From an uncultured Blautia sp. (GTDB lineage: Bacteria > Bacillota > Clostridia > Lachnospirales > Lachnospiraceae): a DNA stretch of 64,000 nt. The position numbers and the translations under genes were made by a program. Under the pieces are notes generated by a model. The model was not told the DNA's origin. It searched no databases and saw nothing but the letters and a program-made list of their open reading frames with translations. The stretch lies in the NCBI GenBank assembly GCA_934373235.1, contig CAKROW010000005.1, forward strand, positions 1-64,000, in the 5' to 3' direction. Of the stretch, positions 50,109 through 57,873 are shown one piece after another. Positions within the stretch are counted from its first letter, which is position 1, and each line of letters begins with the position of its first letter.

Positions 50109-50537
50109 ATGATAGCACTTGGATGTGATCACGGCGGATATGAGCTGATGCAGGAGGTAAAAAAACACCTTGAGGAGAGGGGAATCCAGTACAGGGACTT
50201 TGGCTGTGACGGTACAGGTTCTGTAGATTACCCTGTCTATGGCAAAAAAGTAGCACAGGCCATTGTTGACGGTGAATGTGATAAAGGTATTCTGATATGC
50301 GGAACAGGAATCGGCATTTCCATCACAGCCAACAAATTTAAGGGAATCCGTGCCGCACTTTGCACAGACTGTTTCTGTGCGGAGGCTACAAGACTTCACA
50401 ATGACGCAAATGTACTGGCTATGGGAGGACGCGTAGTAGGTCCGGGACTTGCACTTAAGATCGTAGATACATTTCTGGATACACCGTTTTCCGGAGATGA
50501 GAGACATATCAGACGTATCGGCATGATCGAAGACTGA
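50109..50537 (+). CDS. rpiB: Ribose-5-phosphate isomerase B
   Basis: A 142-residue RpiB/LacAB-type isomerase interconverting ribose 5-phosphate and ribulose 5-phosphate. GCDHGGYELM, the catalytic Cys in GILICGTGIGISI, and RLHNDANVLAMGGRV match the family. AGGAGGG is the SD. It could in principle act on allose 6-phosphate, but there are no allose genes nearby. Confidence 0.93.
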   Translation: MIALGCDHGGYELMQEVKKHLEERGIQYRDFGCDGTGSVDYPVYGKKVAQAIVDGECDKGILICGTGIGISITANKFKGIRAALCTDCFCAEATRLHNDANVLAMGGRVVGPGLALKIVDTFLDTPFSGDERHIRRIGMIED

Positions 50538-50559
50538 TACAGGAAAAGAGGGTTTTTAC

Positions 50560-51054
50560 ATGGAGAAAAAGGGACAGAAAAGAAATGATTATCTTTCCTG
50601 GGATGAATATTTTATGGGGGTAGCCATACTTTCCGGAATGAGGTCAAAGGATCCTCACTCGCAGGTTGGTGCATGTATTGTCAGTGAGGATAATAAGATC
50701 CTGTCCATGGGATATAACGGATTTCCCAAGGGCTGCTCGGATGATGAGTTTCCCTGGGGAAGAGAGGGAGATGCCCTGAATACAAAATATCTGTATGTGA
50801 CACACAGTGAACTTAATGCGATCCTGAATTACAGAGGGGGAAGCCTTGAGGGAGCCAAACTTTATGTGTCACTTTTTCCCTGCAATGAGTGTGCCAAAGC
50901 CATTATTCAGGCGGGAATCAGGACAATTGTTTATGACTGTGACAAATATGCAGACACCCCTTCTGTGATCGCATCAAAAAAAATGCTGAATGCTGCAGGT
51001 GTGCGGTATTACCGCTACAACAGAACAGACAGGGAGATTAAGATCAAGGTCTGA
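50560..51054 (+). CDS. Deoxycytidylate deaminase (ComEB-like)
   Basis: A 164-residue zinc deaminase that converts dCMP to dUMP for thymidylate synthesis. The zinc and catalytic residues are HSELNA (His-x-Glu) and PCNECAK (Cys-x2-Cys). YLSWDEYFMGVAILSGMRSKDPHSQVGA is the dCMP-deaminase N-terminus. SD GAGGG. Last gene of this run; no obvious terminator directly after. Confidence 0.92.
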   Translation: MEKKGQKRNDYLSWDEYFMGVAILSGMRSKDPHSQVGACIVSEDNKILSMGYNGFPKGCSDDEFPWGREGDALNTKYLYVTHSELNAILNYRGGSLEGAKLYVSLFPCNECAKAIIQAGIRTIVYDCDKYADTPSVIASKKMLNAAGVRYYRYNRTDREIKIKV

Positions 51055-51192
51055 GATTCTGTACAGACAAAGAATGATTTTGAAAAAAATACAATTGGTT
51101 TGAATTTTGATAAAAAGATCAGATTTATGATATAAGAAAACTGCTTTTTCCGTTATATTATGTATTGAACAAAGAAGGCAAAAAACAACGGG

Positions 51193-51229
51193 ACGGACAT
51201 CATATCCTTGCTGGATTTCAGATGTCCGT
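51193..51229 (+). other. Leader hairpin upstream of the ROK-GH1-GH78 operon
   Basis: ACGGACATC (51193-51201) pairs perfectly with GATGTCCGT (51221-51229), with inner ATCC/GGAT and a TTTCG after it. It lies in the likely 5' UTR behind an extended -10 candidate (TGATATAAG, 51128-51136). It may be an attenuator or the terminator of the dCMP deaminase transcript. Confidence 0.5.
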
Positions 51230-51259
51230 TTCGTGATATAAATGAAAAGGGGAAAAGTC

Positions 51260-52183
51260 ATGAAGAAATATCTTGTTTTTGATATTGGTGGAACTTTTAT
51301 CAAATATGCCCTGATGAATGAGGAAACGGAGATTCTGGAGAAAGATAAGGTTCCCACACCATATTACGAAGATCACACAAAAGAAGATTTTTATCAGGTA
51401 ATGGATACAATAGTTGAGAAGTACCGTGATCAGATCGAGGGTATCGCTATCAGTATGCCTGGAATGTTGGACAACCAAAACGGACATTGTGTTACTGCCG
51501 GAATGTTGGGATATCTTGTAGGCGTGACTGTAGGCGATGAGCTTGAGGCACGTTATGATCTTCCTGTCAGTGTGGAAAACGATGGAAAGTGTGCGGCACT
51601 TGCAGAGTTCTGGAAAGGAAGTCTTAAGGGATGTACCAACGGAGCTGTTGTTGTTCTGGGAACAGGTGTTGCCGGAGGAATCATCATCAATGGCGAGCTT
51701 TACCGTGGAAACCGTTTTACAGCGGGAGAGTACAGCTATGTCTGTGCGATTCCGGAAAGAAAAACAGAGAATGAGGGTTACTGGGGCTTTAACTCCGGTG
51801 CGGAAATGCTGGCAAAGGCTGTGGCAAAGCATACAGGTGCAGACTGGAAGGATTATGATGGACTGAAGATCTTTGAACTTGTAAATAACGGGGAAGAGAA
51901 GGCCTGTGCAGGACTTAAGGAATTTACTGATTTCCTGGCTGTGCAGATCTACAACCTGAATATTTTCCTGGATCTTGATGTGATCGCAGTAGGCGGTGGA
52001 ATCAGCCAGCAGCCGGCACTTCATGAATATCTGAAGAGAAGCGTTGATGAGCTGATCGATGTGAACCCTATACGAAGTATTTCTTCTTATGTACCACAGC
52101 CGAAACTTACAAACTGTACATTTTTCAATGATGCCAATCTGATCGGCGCATTATATCATTTCTTAAGGAGGAGATCAAAATGA
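51260..52183 (+). CDS. ROK family sugar kinase, beta-glucoside kinase-like
   Basis: A 307-residue ROK kinase. ATP-binding DIGGTFIKYAL starts at residue 7; VENDGKCAALAEFWKGS and VVLGTGVAGGIIINGELYRG carry the catalytic Asp and phosphate loop. The zinc motif C-x-C-G-x2-G-C-x-E of glucokinases and NagC is absent, which fits the BglK/Lmo2764-like group that phosphorylates intact beta-glucosides at the 6 position. The downstream GH1 enzyme reads as a 6-phospho-beta-glucosidase, supporting this. I start at 51260 behind AAGGGGAA. The stop overlaps the GH1 start (ATGA). Confidence 0.85.
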   Translation: MKKYLVFDIGGTFIKYALMNEETEILEKDKVPTPYYEDHTKEDFYQVMDTIVEKYRDQIEGIAISMPGMLDNQNGHCVTAGMLGYLVGVTVGDELEARYDLPVSVENDGKCAALAEFWKGSLKGCTNGAVVVLGTGVAGGIIINGELYRGNRFTAGEYSYVCAIPERKTENEGYWGFNSGAEMLAKAVAKHTGADWKDYDGLKIFELVNNGEEKACAGLKEFTDFLAVQIYNLNIFLDLDVIAVGGGISQQPALHEYLKRSVDELIDVNPIRSISSYVPQPKLTNCTFFNDANLIGALYHFLRRRSK

Positions 52184-53595
52184 GTTTTCCGGAAGGATTT
52201 TTATGGGGTGGCGCAGTAGCTGCCAACCAGTGTGAAGGAGCGTACAATGAGGATGGCAAGGGTCTCTGCACCCAGGATGTCACACCTCACGGAATTGTAG
52301 GAGAGAGAACAGAGGAGCCTACACCGGACAATATGAAGCTTGTGGGAATTGATTTTTACCACCGCTATAAAGAAGATGTGAAGCTTTTTGCAGAGATGGG
52401 ATTCAAAGTATTCCGTACTTCTATTGCATGGAGTCGTATTTTCCCAAATGGTGATGAGGAGACTCCCAACGAAAAAGGACTTCAGTTCTACGATGACCTT
52501 TTTGATGAGTGCCACAAATACGGAATCGAGCCGCTGGTAACAATCTCACATTATGAGACACCACTTCATCTTTCCAAGACCTATGATGGCTGGGTAAACA
52601 GAAAGATGATCGGTTTTTATGAGAGATATGTGCGTACTATTTTTGCACGATATGGAAAAAAAGTAAAATACTGGCTCACATTCAACGAGATCAACTCTGT
52701 TCTTCATGAGCCGTTTTTAAGTGGCGGTATTTATACAGCCAAAGACAAACTTTCCAAACAGGATCTTTATCAGGCTGTACATCATGAGTTTGTGGCAAGT
52801 GCCCTTGCAACAAAGATCGCACATGAGATGATGCCGGATGCCAAGGTTGGCTGCATGGTTTTAAGTATGCCGATCTATCCGCTGTCTCCTGCACCTGATG
52901 ATGTGATCAAGGTAATGGAAAGCTCCCATATGAATGATTTCTTTGCGGATGTACATGTACGTGGTGTTTATCCGGGATACATGAAGAGATATTTCCGTGA
53001 GAATAATATTGAGATCAGATTTGAGCCGGGAGATGAGGAAATCCTTAAGAATACTGTGGATTTTGTTTCTTTCAGTTATTACATGAGTATCTGTGATACG
53101 GCAGATCCTGAAAAGCAGATCAAGGGCAAAGGCAATCTTATGGGAGGAGTTCCGAATCCCTACCTTGAGGCAAGTGAGTGGGGATGGCAGATCGATCCCA
53201 AGGGACTTCGCTATATAATGAATTATTTCTATGACAGATATCAGAAACCTCTGTTTATCGTTGAGAATGGCCTTGGAGCTGTTGATAAGCTGGTTGAGGG
53301 CCCGGATGGAGTTCCTACTGTTGAGGATGATTATCGTATCGATTATCTGAAAAAACATCTTCTTCAGGTTGAGGAGGCGATCAAGGATGGAGTTCCGGTT
53401 ATGGGATATACTTCCTGGGGATGCATCGATCTTGTAAGCGCATCCACTGGAGAGCTTCGCAAACGTTACGGATATATCTATGTTGACCGTAATGATGACG
53501 GAACCGGTACACTGAACCGTTATAAGAAAAAATCTTTCTACTGGTATAAAGATGTGATCGAAACCAACGGAGAAGCACTTCACAAGGAGGATTAA
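52180..53595 (+). CDS. 6-phospho-beta-glucosidase, GH1
   Basis: A 471-residue GH1 enzyme, full length. Acid/base Glu170 is in TFNEI, nucleophile Glu362 in IVENGLGA. The phosphate-binding signature of 6-phospho-beta-glycosidases is present near the end: Ser422, Lys428 and Tyr430 in SASTGELRKRYG. No signal peptide, so cytoplasmic. It follows the ROK kinase by overlap, and a GH78-like gene follows two bases later. There is no PTS permease here, so phosphorylation by the kinase is the likely source of substrate. Strong AAGGAGG SD. Confidence 0.92.
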   Translation: MSFPEGFLWGGAVAANQCEGAYNEDGKGLCTQDVTPHGIVGERTEEPTPDNMKLVGIDFYHRYKEDVKLFAEMGFKVFRTSIAWSRIFPNGDEETPNEKGLQFYDDLFDECHKYGIEPLVTISHYETPLHLSKTYDGWVNRKMIGFYERYVRTIFARYGKKVKYWLTFNEINSVLHEPFLSGGIYTAKDKLSKQDLYQAVHHEFVASALATKIAHEMMPDAKVGCMVLSMPIYPLSPAPDDVIKVMESSHMNDFFADVHVRGVYPGYMKRYFRENNIEIRFEPGDEEILKNTVDFVSFSYYMSICDTADPEKQIKGKGNLMGGVPNPYLEASEWGWQIDPKGLRYIMNYFYDRYQKPLFIVENGLGAVDKLVEGPDGVPTVEDDYRIDYLKKHLLQVEEAIKDGVPVMGYTSWGCIDLVSASTGELRKRYGYIYVDRNDDGTGTLNRYKKKSFYWYKDVIETNGEALHKED

Positions 53596-53597
53596 AA

Positions 53598-55172
53598 ATG
53601 GCAGATGAACTGATCAGTATTATTCCTGACATGAAAAGAAAAACTATCGATGAATTTGTAAAGAAAGCACAGGAGCTGGATCACCCTCTTCTGACAAAGA
53701 AAGTGAATCCCCAGGCACTGGTAAGGGCAGGAAGAGATGAGAGTGGAAACGGAGTGATCGTTTCCAGGGAAGACATTGCAGGAATGAAAGAGATCCGCAT
53801 GAAGAAAGGCGACAGCCTCTGCATGGATTTCGGTGATCATTACGTAGGACATGTAACCTTAAAGCTTGCATCAGCAGGAAGCCCGCAGGATGCGCCGGCA
53901 TATCTTCGCCTGAAATTTGCAGAGATCCCAAATGAGCTTCTGGACGATTCTTCCACATATGAAGGGTGGATCAGTAAAGGCTGGATTCAGGAAGAATATA
54001 TCCACATTGATGTACTTCCCTGTGAACTGAAACTTCCAAGAAGATATGCTTTCCGTTATCTGGAAGTACTTGCTATTGATACTTCACAGAAATTCCAGGT
54101 CGTTGTGGAGGATGCATCCCTCACAGCAGAGTCTGCCGTAGAGCTGGAAAGTGTTGCACCGGTTGAAGGGATTCCGGAAGATATGCAGAAGATCGACCGT
54201 GTAGCTCTGAAGACACTTCAGGATTGTATGCAGCATGTATTTGAGGACGGACCCAAGCGTGACCGCCGCCTCTGGATCGGAGATCTTCGCCTTCAGGCAA
54301 AGGCAAATTATGCTACATTCCGCAATTTTGATCTTGTGAAACGCTGCATGTATCTGTTCGCAGGACTTACCAGAGAAGACGGAAAGATTGGTGCGTGTCT
54401 GTTTACAGAGCCTGTTATGCAGGTTGATGATACATTTCTCTGGGATTATTCCCTGTTCTTTGTATCTATTCTCTATGATTATTACAATGAGACAAAGGAC
54501 GAGGAAGTTCTTAAGGAACTGTGGCCGGCAGCTTACCGTCAGATCCAGCTTGCCCTTGACGATATGGAAGATGGAGTGTTAAAAACAGACAATCCTATGA
54601 TCGCCTTTATTGACTGGAAGGAAGGACTTGACCGTCAGGCAGCGGCACAGGGCGTATGGATCTACTGTCTGCGCCAGGGTGCAAAGCTGGCAGAGCTTGC
54701 AGGCGATGAGACAGCCAGAGAACATATTGACGGGCTTCTTCAGGAAGCATTAAAAAATGCAGTAGAGCATTTCTGGGATGAGGAACAGGGATTCTTTGTA
54801 AGTGGCAGCAACCGTCAGATCTCCTGGTCTTCCCAGGCATGGATGGTTCTTGCAGATGTGTTTGATGCAGAGAAGAGTAAGGCGCTTATGAACCATCTTC
54901 TTGAGGTAAAACCGGAGATGGGTGTCTCCACACCTTATGGATACCACCATATTATTGAGGCACTTCTCCATGTGGGAGAGAAGGACGAGGCACTGGAACT
55001 TCTCCGTACATACTGGGGAGGCATGATCGATCTTGGGGCAGATACTTTCTGGGAAGCATTTGACCCGGCGGATCCTAATGCCTCACCTTATGGAAATACC
55101 CAGGTAAACAGTTTCTGCCACGCATGGAGCTGTACACCGGCATGGCTGTTCAGAGAGTATTTTCAGAAATAA
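53598..55172 (+). CDS. GH78-like alpha-L-rhamnosidase, cytoplasmic
   Basis: A 524-residue protein with an N-terminal beta-sandwich region (about 60-185) and an (alpha/alpha)6 barrel (about 200-520). The barrel begins DGPKRDRRLWIGDLRLQA (217 on), the GH78 signature where the acid residue sits in the DR-x-x-W-GD block, and ends with GGMIDLGADTFWEAFDP and NSFCHAWSCTPAWLF, also GH78-like. It is shorter than most GH78 enzymes and has no signal peptide. With a GH1 and a ROK kinase in the same operon, rhamnosyl-glucosides such as rutinose-type disaccharides are plausible substrates. SD AAGGAGG. Confidence 0.78.
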   Translation: MADELISIIPDMKRKTIDEFVKKAQELDHPLLTKKVNPQALVRAGRDESGNGVIVSREDIAGMKEIRMKKGDSLCMDFGDHYVGHVTLKLASAGSPQDAPAYLRLKFAEIPNELLDDSSTYEGWISKGWIQEEYIHIDVLPCELKLPRRYAFRYLEVLAIDTSQKFQVVVEDASLTAESAVELESVAPVEGIPEDMQKIDRVALKTLQDCMQHVFEDGPKRDRRLWIGDLRLQAKANYATFRNFDLVKRCMYLFAGLTREDGKIGACLFTEPVMQVDDTFLWDYSLFFVSILYDYYNETKDEEVLKELWPAAYRQIQLALDDMEDGVLKTDNPMIAFIDWKEGLDRQAAAQGVWIYCLRQGAKLAELAGDETAREHIDGLLQEALKNAVEHFWDEEQGFFVSGSNRQISWSSQAWMVLADVFDAEKSKALMNHLLEVKPEMGVSTPYGYHHIIEALLHVGEKDEALELLRTYWGGMIDLGADTFWEAFDPADPNASPYGNTQVNSFCHAWSCTPAWLFREYFQK

Positions 55173-55195
55173 TATGAAAAATATGTATTTTTAAG

Positions 55196-55236
55196 GATAT
55201 CCGTTGTATCATATGAGGTACAGCGGATATCTTTGT
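55196..55236 (+). terminator. Terminator of the ROK-GH1-GH78 operon
   Basis: GATATCCGTTGTA (55196-55208) pairs with TACAGCGGATATC (55219-55231), with two G-U pairs, followed by TTTGTAT. Confidence 0.75.
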
Positions 55237-55309
55237 ATCGCTGAAAACTACTTGGTAATGTTCAGGGGATATTTTTCAAATATACTCCATGAAATCAGGA
55301 GAGTAACAG

Positions 55310-56242
55310 ATGGAAAAAGAAGCGAAGTATAAAGAACTCCTTAATAAATGTTTAATGTGTCCAAGAAGCTGCAAGACAGACCGAAACCATGGGAAAAAAG
55401 GTTTCTGCGGCATGGATAACAGGATTTTTATTGCCAGGGCTGCTCTTCATATGTGGGAGGAACCGTGTATTTCCGGTAAAAAAGGCTCAGGGGCAGTATT
55501 TTTTTCGGGATGCGGTCTGCGCTGCTGTTATTGCCAGAATCATGATATTGCCATAGGGAGCAGGGGGCTTGAGATCACAGAGGAAAGGCTTGGGGAAATA
55601 TTTCTGGAGCTTCAGGAACAGGGCGCTGCCAATATCAACCTGGTAACAGGGGCACATTATGTGCCGCAGATCATAAATGCGTTGGATTCTGCCCGGAAAC
55701 AGGGGCTGAGACTGCCGGTGGTGTATAATTCCAGCGGATATGAAAATCCGGATGTACTCAGGCTTCTGGAAGGTTACGTGGATGTTTATCTTCCGGATAT
55801 GAAGTATATAAAGACGGATATTGCGGAGAGATTTTCGCATGCACCGGATTATCCGGGGAGGGCACAGGCTGCAATCCGTGAGATGGTAAGACAGACCGGT
55901 GCATGTAAATTTGACCAGGAGGGATATATTACAGGCGGTACAATAGTACGTCATCTTATTTTGCCGGGACATACGGCAAACTCTATTGAGGTGCTGCGAT
56001 ATCTTCACGAGACATATGGAAATCAGATATATATCAGCATTATGAACCAGTATACCCCGGTAAGGGAAATTCAGGAATATCCGGAGCTTAATCGAAAAGT
56101 GACAAAAAGGGAGTATGAAAAAGTTCTGAATGCTGCCGTGGAAATGGGAATCAGTAAGGGGTTCATCCAGGAAGGAGAGACTGCTTCGGAAAGCTTTATC
56201 CCGGACTTTGATTACGAAGGGGTCAGAAAAAAAGTCCTGTAA
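55310..56242 (+). CDS. Radical SAM protein, PflX/COG1313 type
   Basis: A 310-residue radical SAM protein. The [4Fe-4S] site is Cys68-x3-Cys72-x2-Cys75 (SGCGLRCCYCQN). The N-terminus holds four more cysteines (14, 17, 21, 33) that may bind zinc or a second cluster. Glycine-rich SAM contacts include NLVTGAHYV. It resembles the PflX/YgiQ-like 'putative pyruvate formate-lyase activating enzyme' group whose substrate is unknown. No glycyl-radical enzyme is adjacent. It is not clearly part of an operon. Confidence 0.85.
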   Translation: MEKEAKYKELLNKCLMCPRSCKTDRNHGKKGFCGMDNRIFIARAALHMWEEPCISGKKGSGAVFFSGCGLRCCYCQNHDIAIGSRGLEITEERLGEIFLELQEQGAANINLVTGAHYVPQIINALDSARKQGLRLPVVYNSSGYENPDVLRLLEGYVDVYLPDMKYIKTDIAERFSHAPDYPGRAQAAIREMVRQTGACKFDQEGYITGGTIVRHLILPGHTANSIEVLRYLHETYGNQIYISIMNQYTPVREIQEYPELNRKVTKREYEKVLNAAVEMGISKGFIQEGETASESFIPDFDYEGVRKKVL

Positions 56243-56454
56243 ATGGAAGGAGGCCGGTACTTTCGTACCGGCGCGTATGAAAAAGAAAAATATTTTATAG
56301 AAAGCATATTGCCTTCTATGCCTAATAATATAACTTTTAAATGTGAATAAATAGTGAGCAAAATGTGAAAAAAACGTGAATTATTACCAATTATGCCGTT
56401 TTTTATACAGAATATGCCGTTTTGAGAGAATAAAAAATTCACAAGACTAATGAT
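56243..56454. other. Convergent intergenic region with hairpin and 21-bp-spaced repeats
   Basis: GCCGGTAC-TTTC-GTACCGGC (56254-56273) forms a perfect eight-pair hairpin without a T tract. Further on, TATGCCGTTTT occurs twice (56392-56402 and 56413-56423, exactly 21 bases apart), enclosed by GTGAATT (56376-56382) and AATTCAC (56436-56442). A 35-codon open frame from 56243 has no SD and I do not call it. Confidence 0.5.
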
Positions 56455-57081
56455 TCAGGACTGGTCACATTCTGCCTTGCAGGGCATATCAAAACCAGGA
56501 TTAAATGCATAGAAATTCCGGGAATCCAACTGTTCCTGTACAGAGCGCAGAGCTTCACCGAAACGCTGGAAGTGTACGATTTCTCTTGCGCGCAGAAAAC
56601 GGATCGGGTCCGCAACTTCGGGCATATTTCCAACTACCCGGAGGATGTTGTCATAGGTGGAGCGTGCTTTCTGTTCCGCTGCAAGATCCTCGAACAGATC
56701 TGTAACAGGATCCCCTTTGCTCTGGAATTCACAGGCATTAAAAGGAATTCCACCTGCGGCTTGCGGCCAGATGCCTACAGTATGATCGATATAATAAGGT
56801 CCGAGTCCGCTGTTCTCGATCTCCTCCATGGAAAGATTTCTGGTAAGCTGATGAACAATGGTGGAAACCATTTCAAGATGAGCCAGTTCCTCAGTTCCGA
56901 TATCATTAAGAACAGCTACTGCAGTGCGGTTGGGCATTGTAAATCGCTGGGACAGATATCGCATGGATGCACCGATCTCGCCATCCGGGCCACCGTACTG
57001 ACTCATAATAAACTGTGCAACCTTTGCATTTGGGGTTGTGATATTAACAGGATACTGAAGCCTTTTTTCATAATTCCACAT
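56455..57081 (-). CDS. cotJC: Spore coat protein CotJC, manganese-catalase family
   Basis: A 208-residue ferritin-like protein of the manganese catalase family. Dimetal carboxylate helices are visible: DGEIGASMRYL, GTEELAHLEM, AAEQKARSTYDNI and REIVHFQRFGEAL. CotJC is deposited in the spore coat and may remove hydrogen peroxide. It is the last gene of cotJA-cotJB-cotJC, starting three bases after cotJB. AAGGAGG lies upstream. Confidence 0.95.
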   Translation of the reverse strand: MWNYEKRLQYPVNITTPNAKVAQFIMSQYGGPDGEIGASMRYLSQRFTMPNRTAVAVLNDIGTEELAHLEMVSTIVHQLTRNLSMEEIENSGLGPYYIDHTVGIWPQAAGGIPFNACEFQSKGDPVTDLFEDLAAEQKARSTYDNILRVVGNMPEVADPIRFLRAREIVHFQRFGEALRSVQEQLDSRNFYAFNPGFDMPCKAECDQS

Positions 57082-57084
57082 AAT

Positions 57085-57369
57085 CTATCTGCATCCTCCT
57101 TCCTGCTCCCATGGGAACGGCTGCTGTGCCCACTTCCAGGTGGAAAGATCACTGTCTGTGGCACTGTCGATGGTGAGGGGGCCATAAAGACTGGAATATT
57201 CTTTCAGAAGATGGTTTCGCCTGGAGGAAACCTGGGTAAAAAGTTCCAGCGCTTTCGGATCTGTGGGATGAGTGTCAAGATAGAGAAGGAGGTCATCGAC
57301 AGCGAAGCTTACTTCGTTGAGCTTTTTGAGAAGCTGTTTTCTGGAATTTATATTTTCTCCGTTTTTCAT
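57085..57369 (-). CDS. cotJB: Spore coat protein CotJB
   Basis: A 94-residue CotJB. LLKKLNEVSFAVDDLLLYLDTHPTD and WKWAQQPFPWE are diagnostic; the latter is the conserved C-terminus. I start at the ATG at 57369, which overlaps the cotJA stop (ATGA) and has a GAGGTG SD; the longer open frame to 57393 is not needed. It is required with CotJA for CotJC assembly in known systems. Confidence 0.93.
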   Translation of the reverse strand: MKNGENINSRKQLLKKLNEVSFAVDDLLLYLDTHPTDPKALELFTQVSSRRNHLLKEYSSLYGPLTIDSATDSDLSTWKWAQQPFPWEQEGGCR

Positions 57370-57629
57370 CGACGAACACCTCGCTTTCCGCAAAATGGCT
57401 TACATAGCTGTGGGAAAAGAGTCCCGACCTTCAGGGCATAGGAGAGATCATAAGTGGTGGTGTATTCCTGGTCGGGAACATAGGCCATGGCCGGTCCCGG
57501 GGAAATTTTACATTTGTGGGAAGGATATTCCTGGCAGCAGTTTCCACTGCGTGCTCCGGGAGGGACATTCATTCCGCAGGTGATGGTGTAGGGCCTGCAT
57601 CCCGGGCGATTGGTCTGAAATCTATCCAT
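57366..57629 (-). CDS. cotJA: Spore coat-associated protein CotJA
   Basis: An 87-residue Cys/Pro-rich protein. AMAYVPDQEYTTTYDLSYALKVGTLFPQLCKPF is the conserved CotJA core that tethers CotJB and CotJC. The first 45 residues, with six cysteines, are variable in the family. GAAAGG sits about ten bases before the ATG at 57629. First gene of the operon, expected to be under mother-cell sigma-E; I cannot call the promoter with certainty. Confidence 0.92.
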   Translation of the reverse strand: MDRFQTNRPGCRPYTITCGMNVPPGARSGNCCQEYPSHKCKISPGPAMAYVPDQEYTTTYDLSYALKVGTLFPQLCKPFCGKRGVRR

Positions 57630-57768
57630 AACGTTTACAAACCTTTCTATAAGATATCTGTTACCCTATATTCTATGGATATTTCAGAAAAGGGTGCCTG
57701 GTTTGGAAGGCTGGCTGCATTTTATAAAACTTATTACATTTTTCTATAAATCCAAAATAATATTCCTG

Positions 57769-57797
57769 TTTAAAAATTACAGGGACAGTGCTATAAT
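57769..57797 (+). promoter_or_regulatory. Promoter of trkA-trkH
   Basis: TTTAAA (57769-57774), 17 bases, TATAAT (57792-57797) with TG one base upstream (extended -10). The leader is about 70 bases; I find no ydaO-type c-di-AMP riboswitch in it. Confidence 0.6.
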
Positions 57798-57873
57798 ACT
57801 CTTGCTTATCATTGATGTGATAGGCTTTTACTTATGATCGTAACCATTTTGTATGGTTCTGAAGGAGGAAATT

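Noticed and set aside
56243..56350. A 35-codon frame directly after the PflX-like stop
   Set aside because: No SD and it crosses a perfect hairpin; probably chance.
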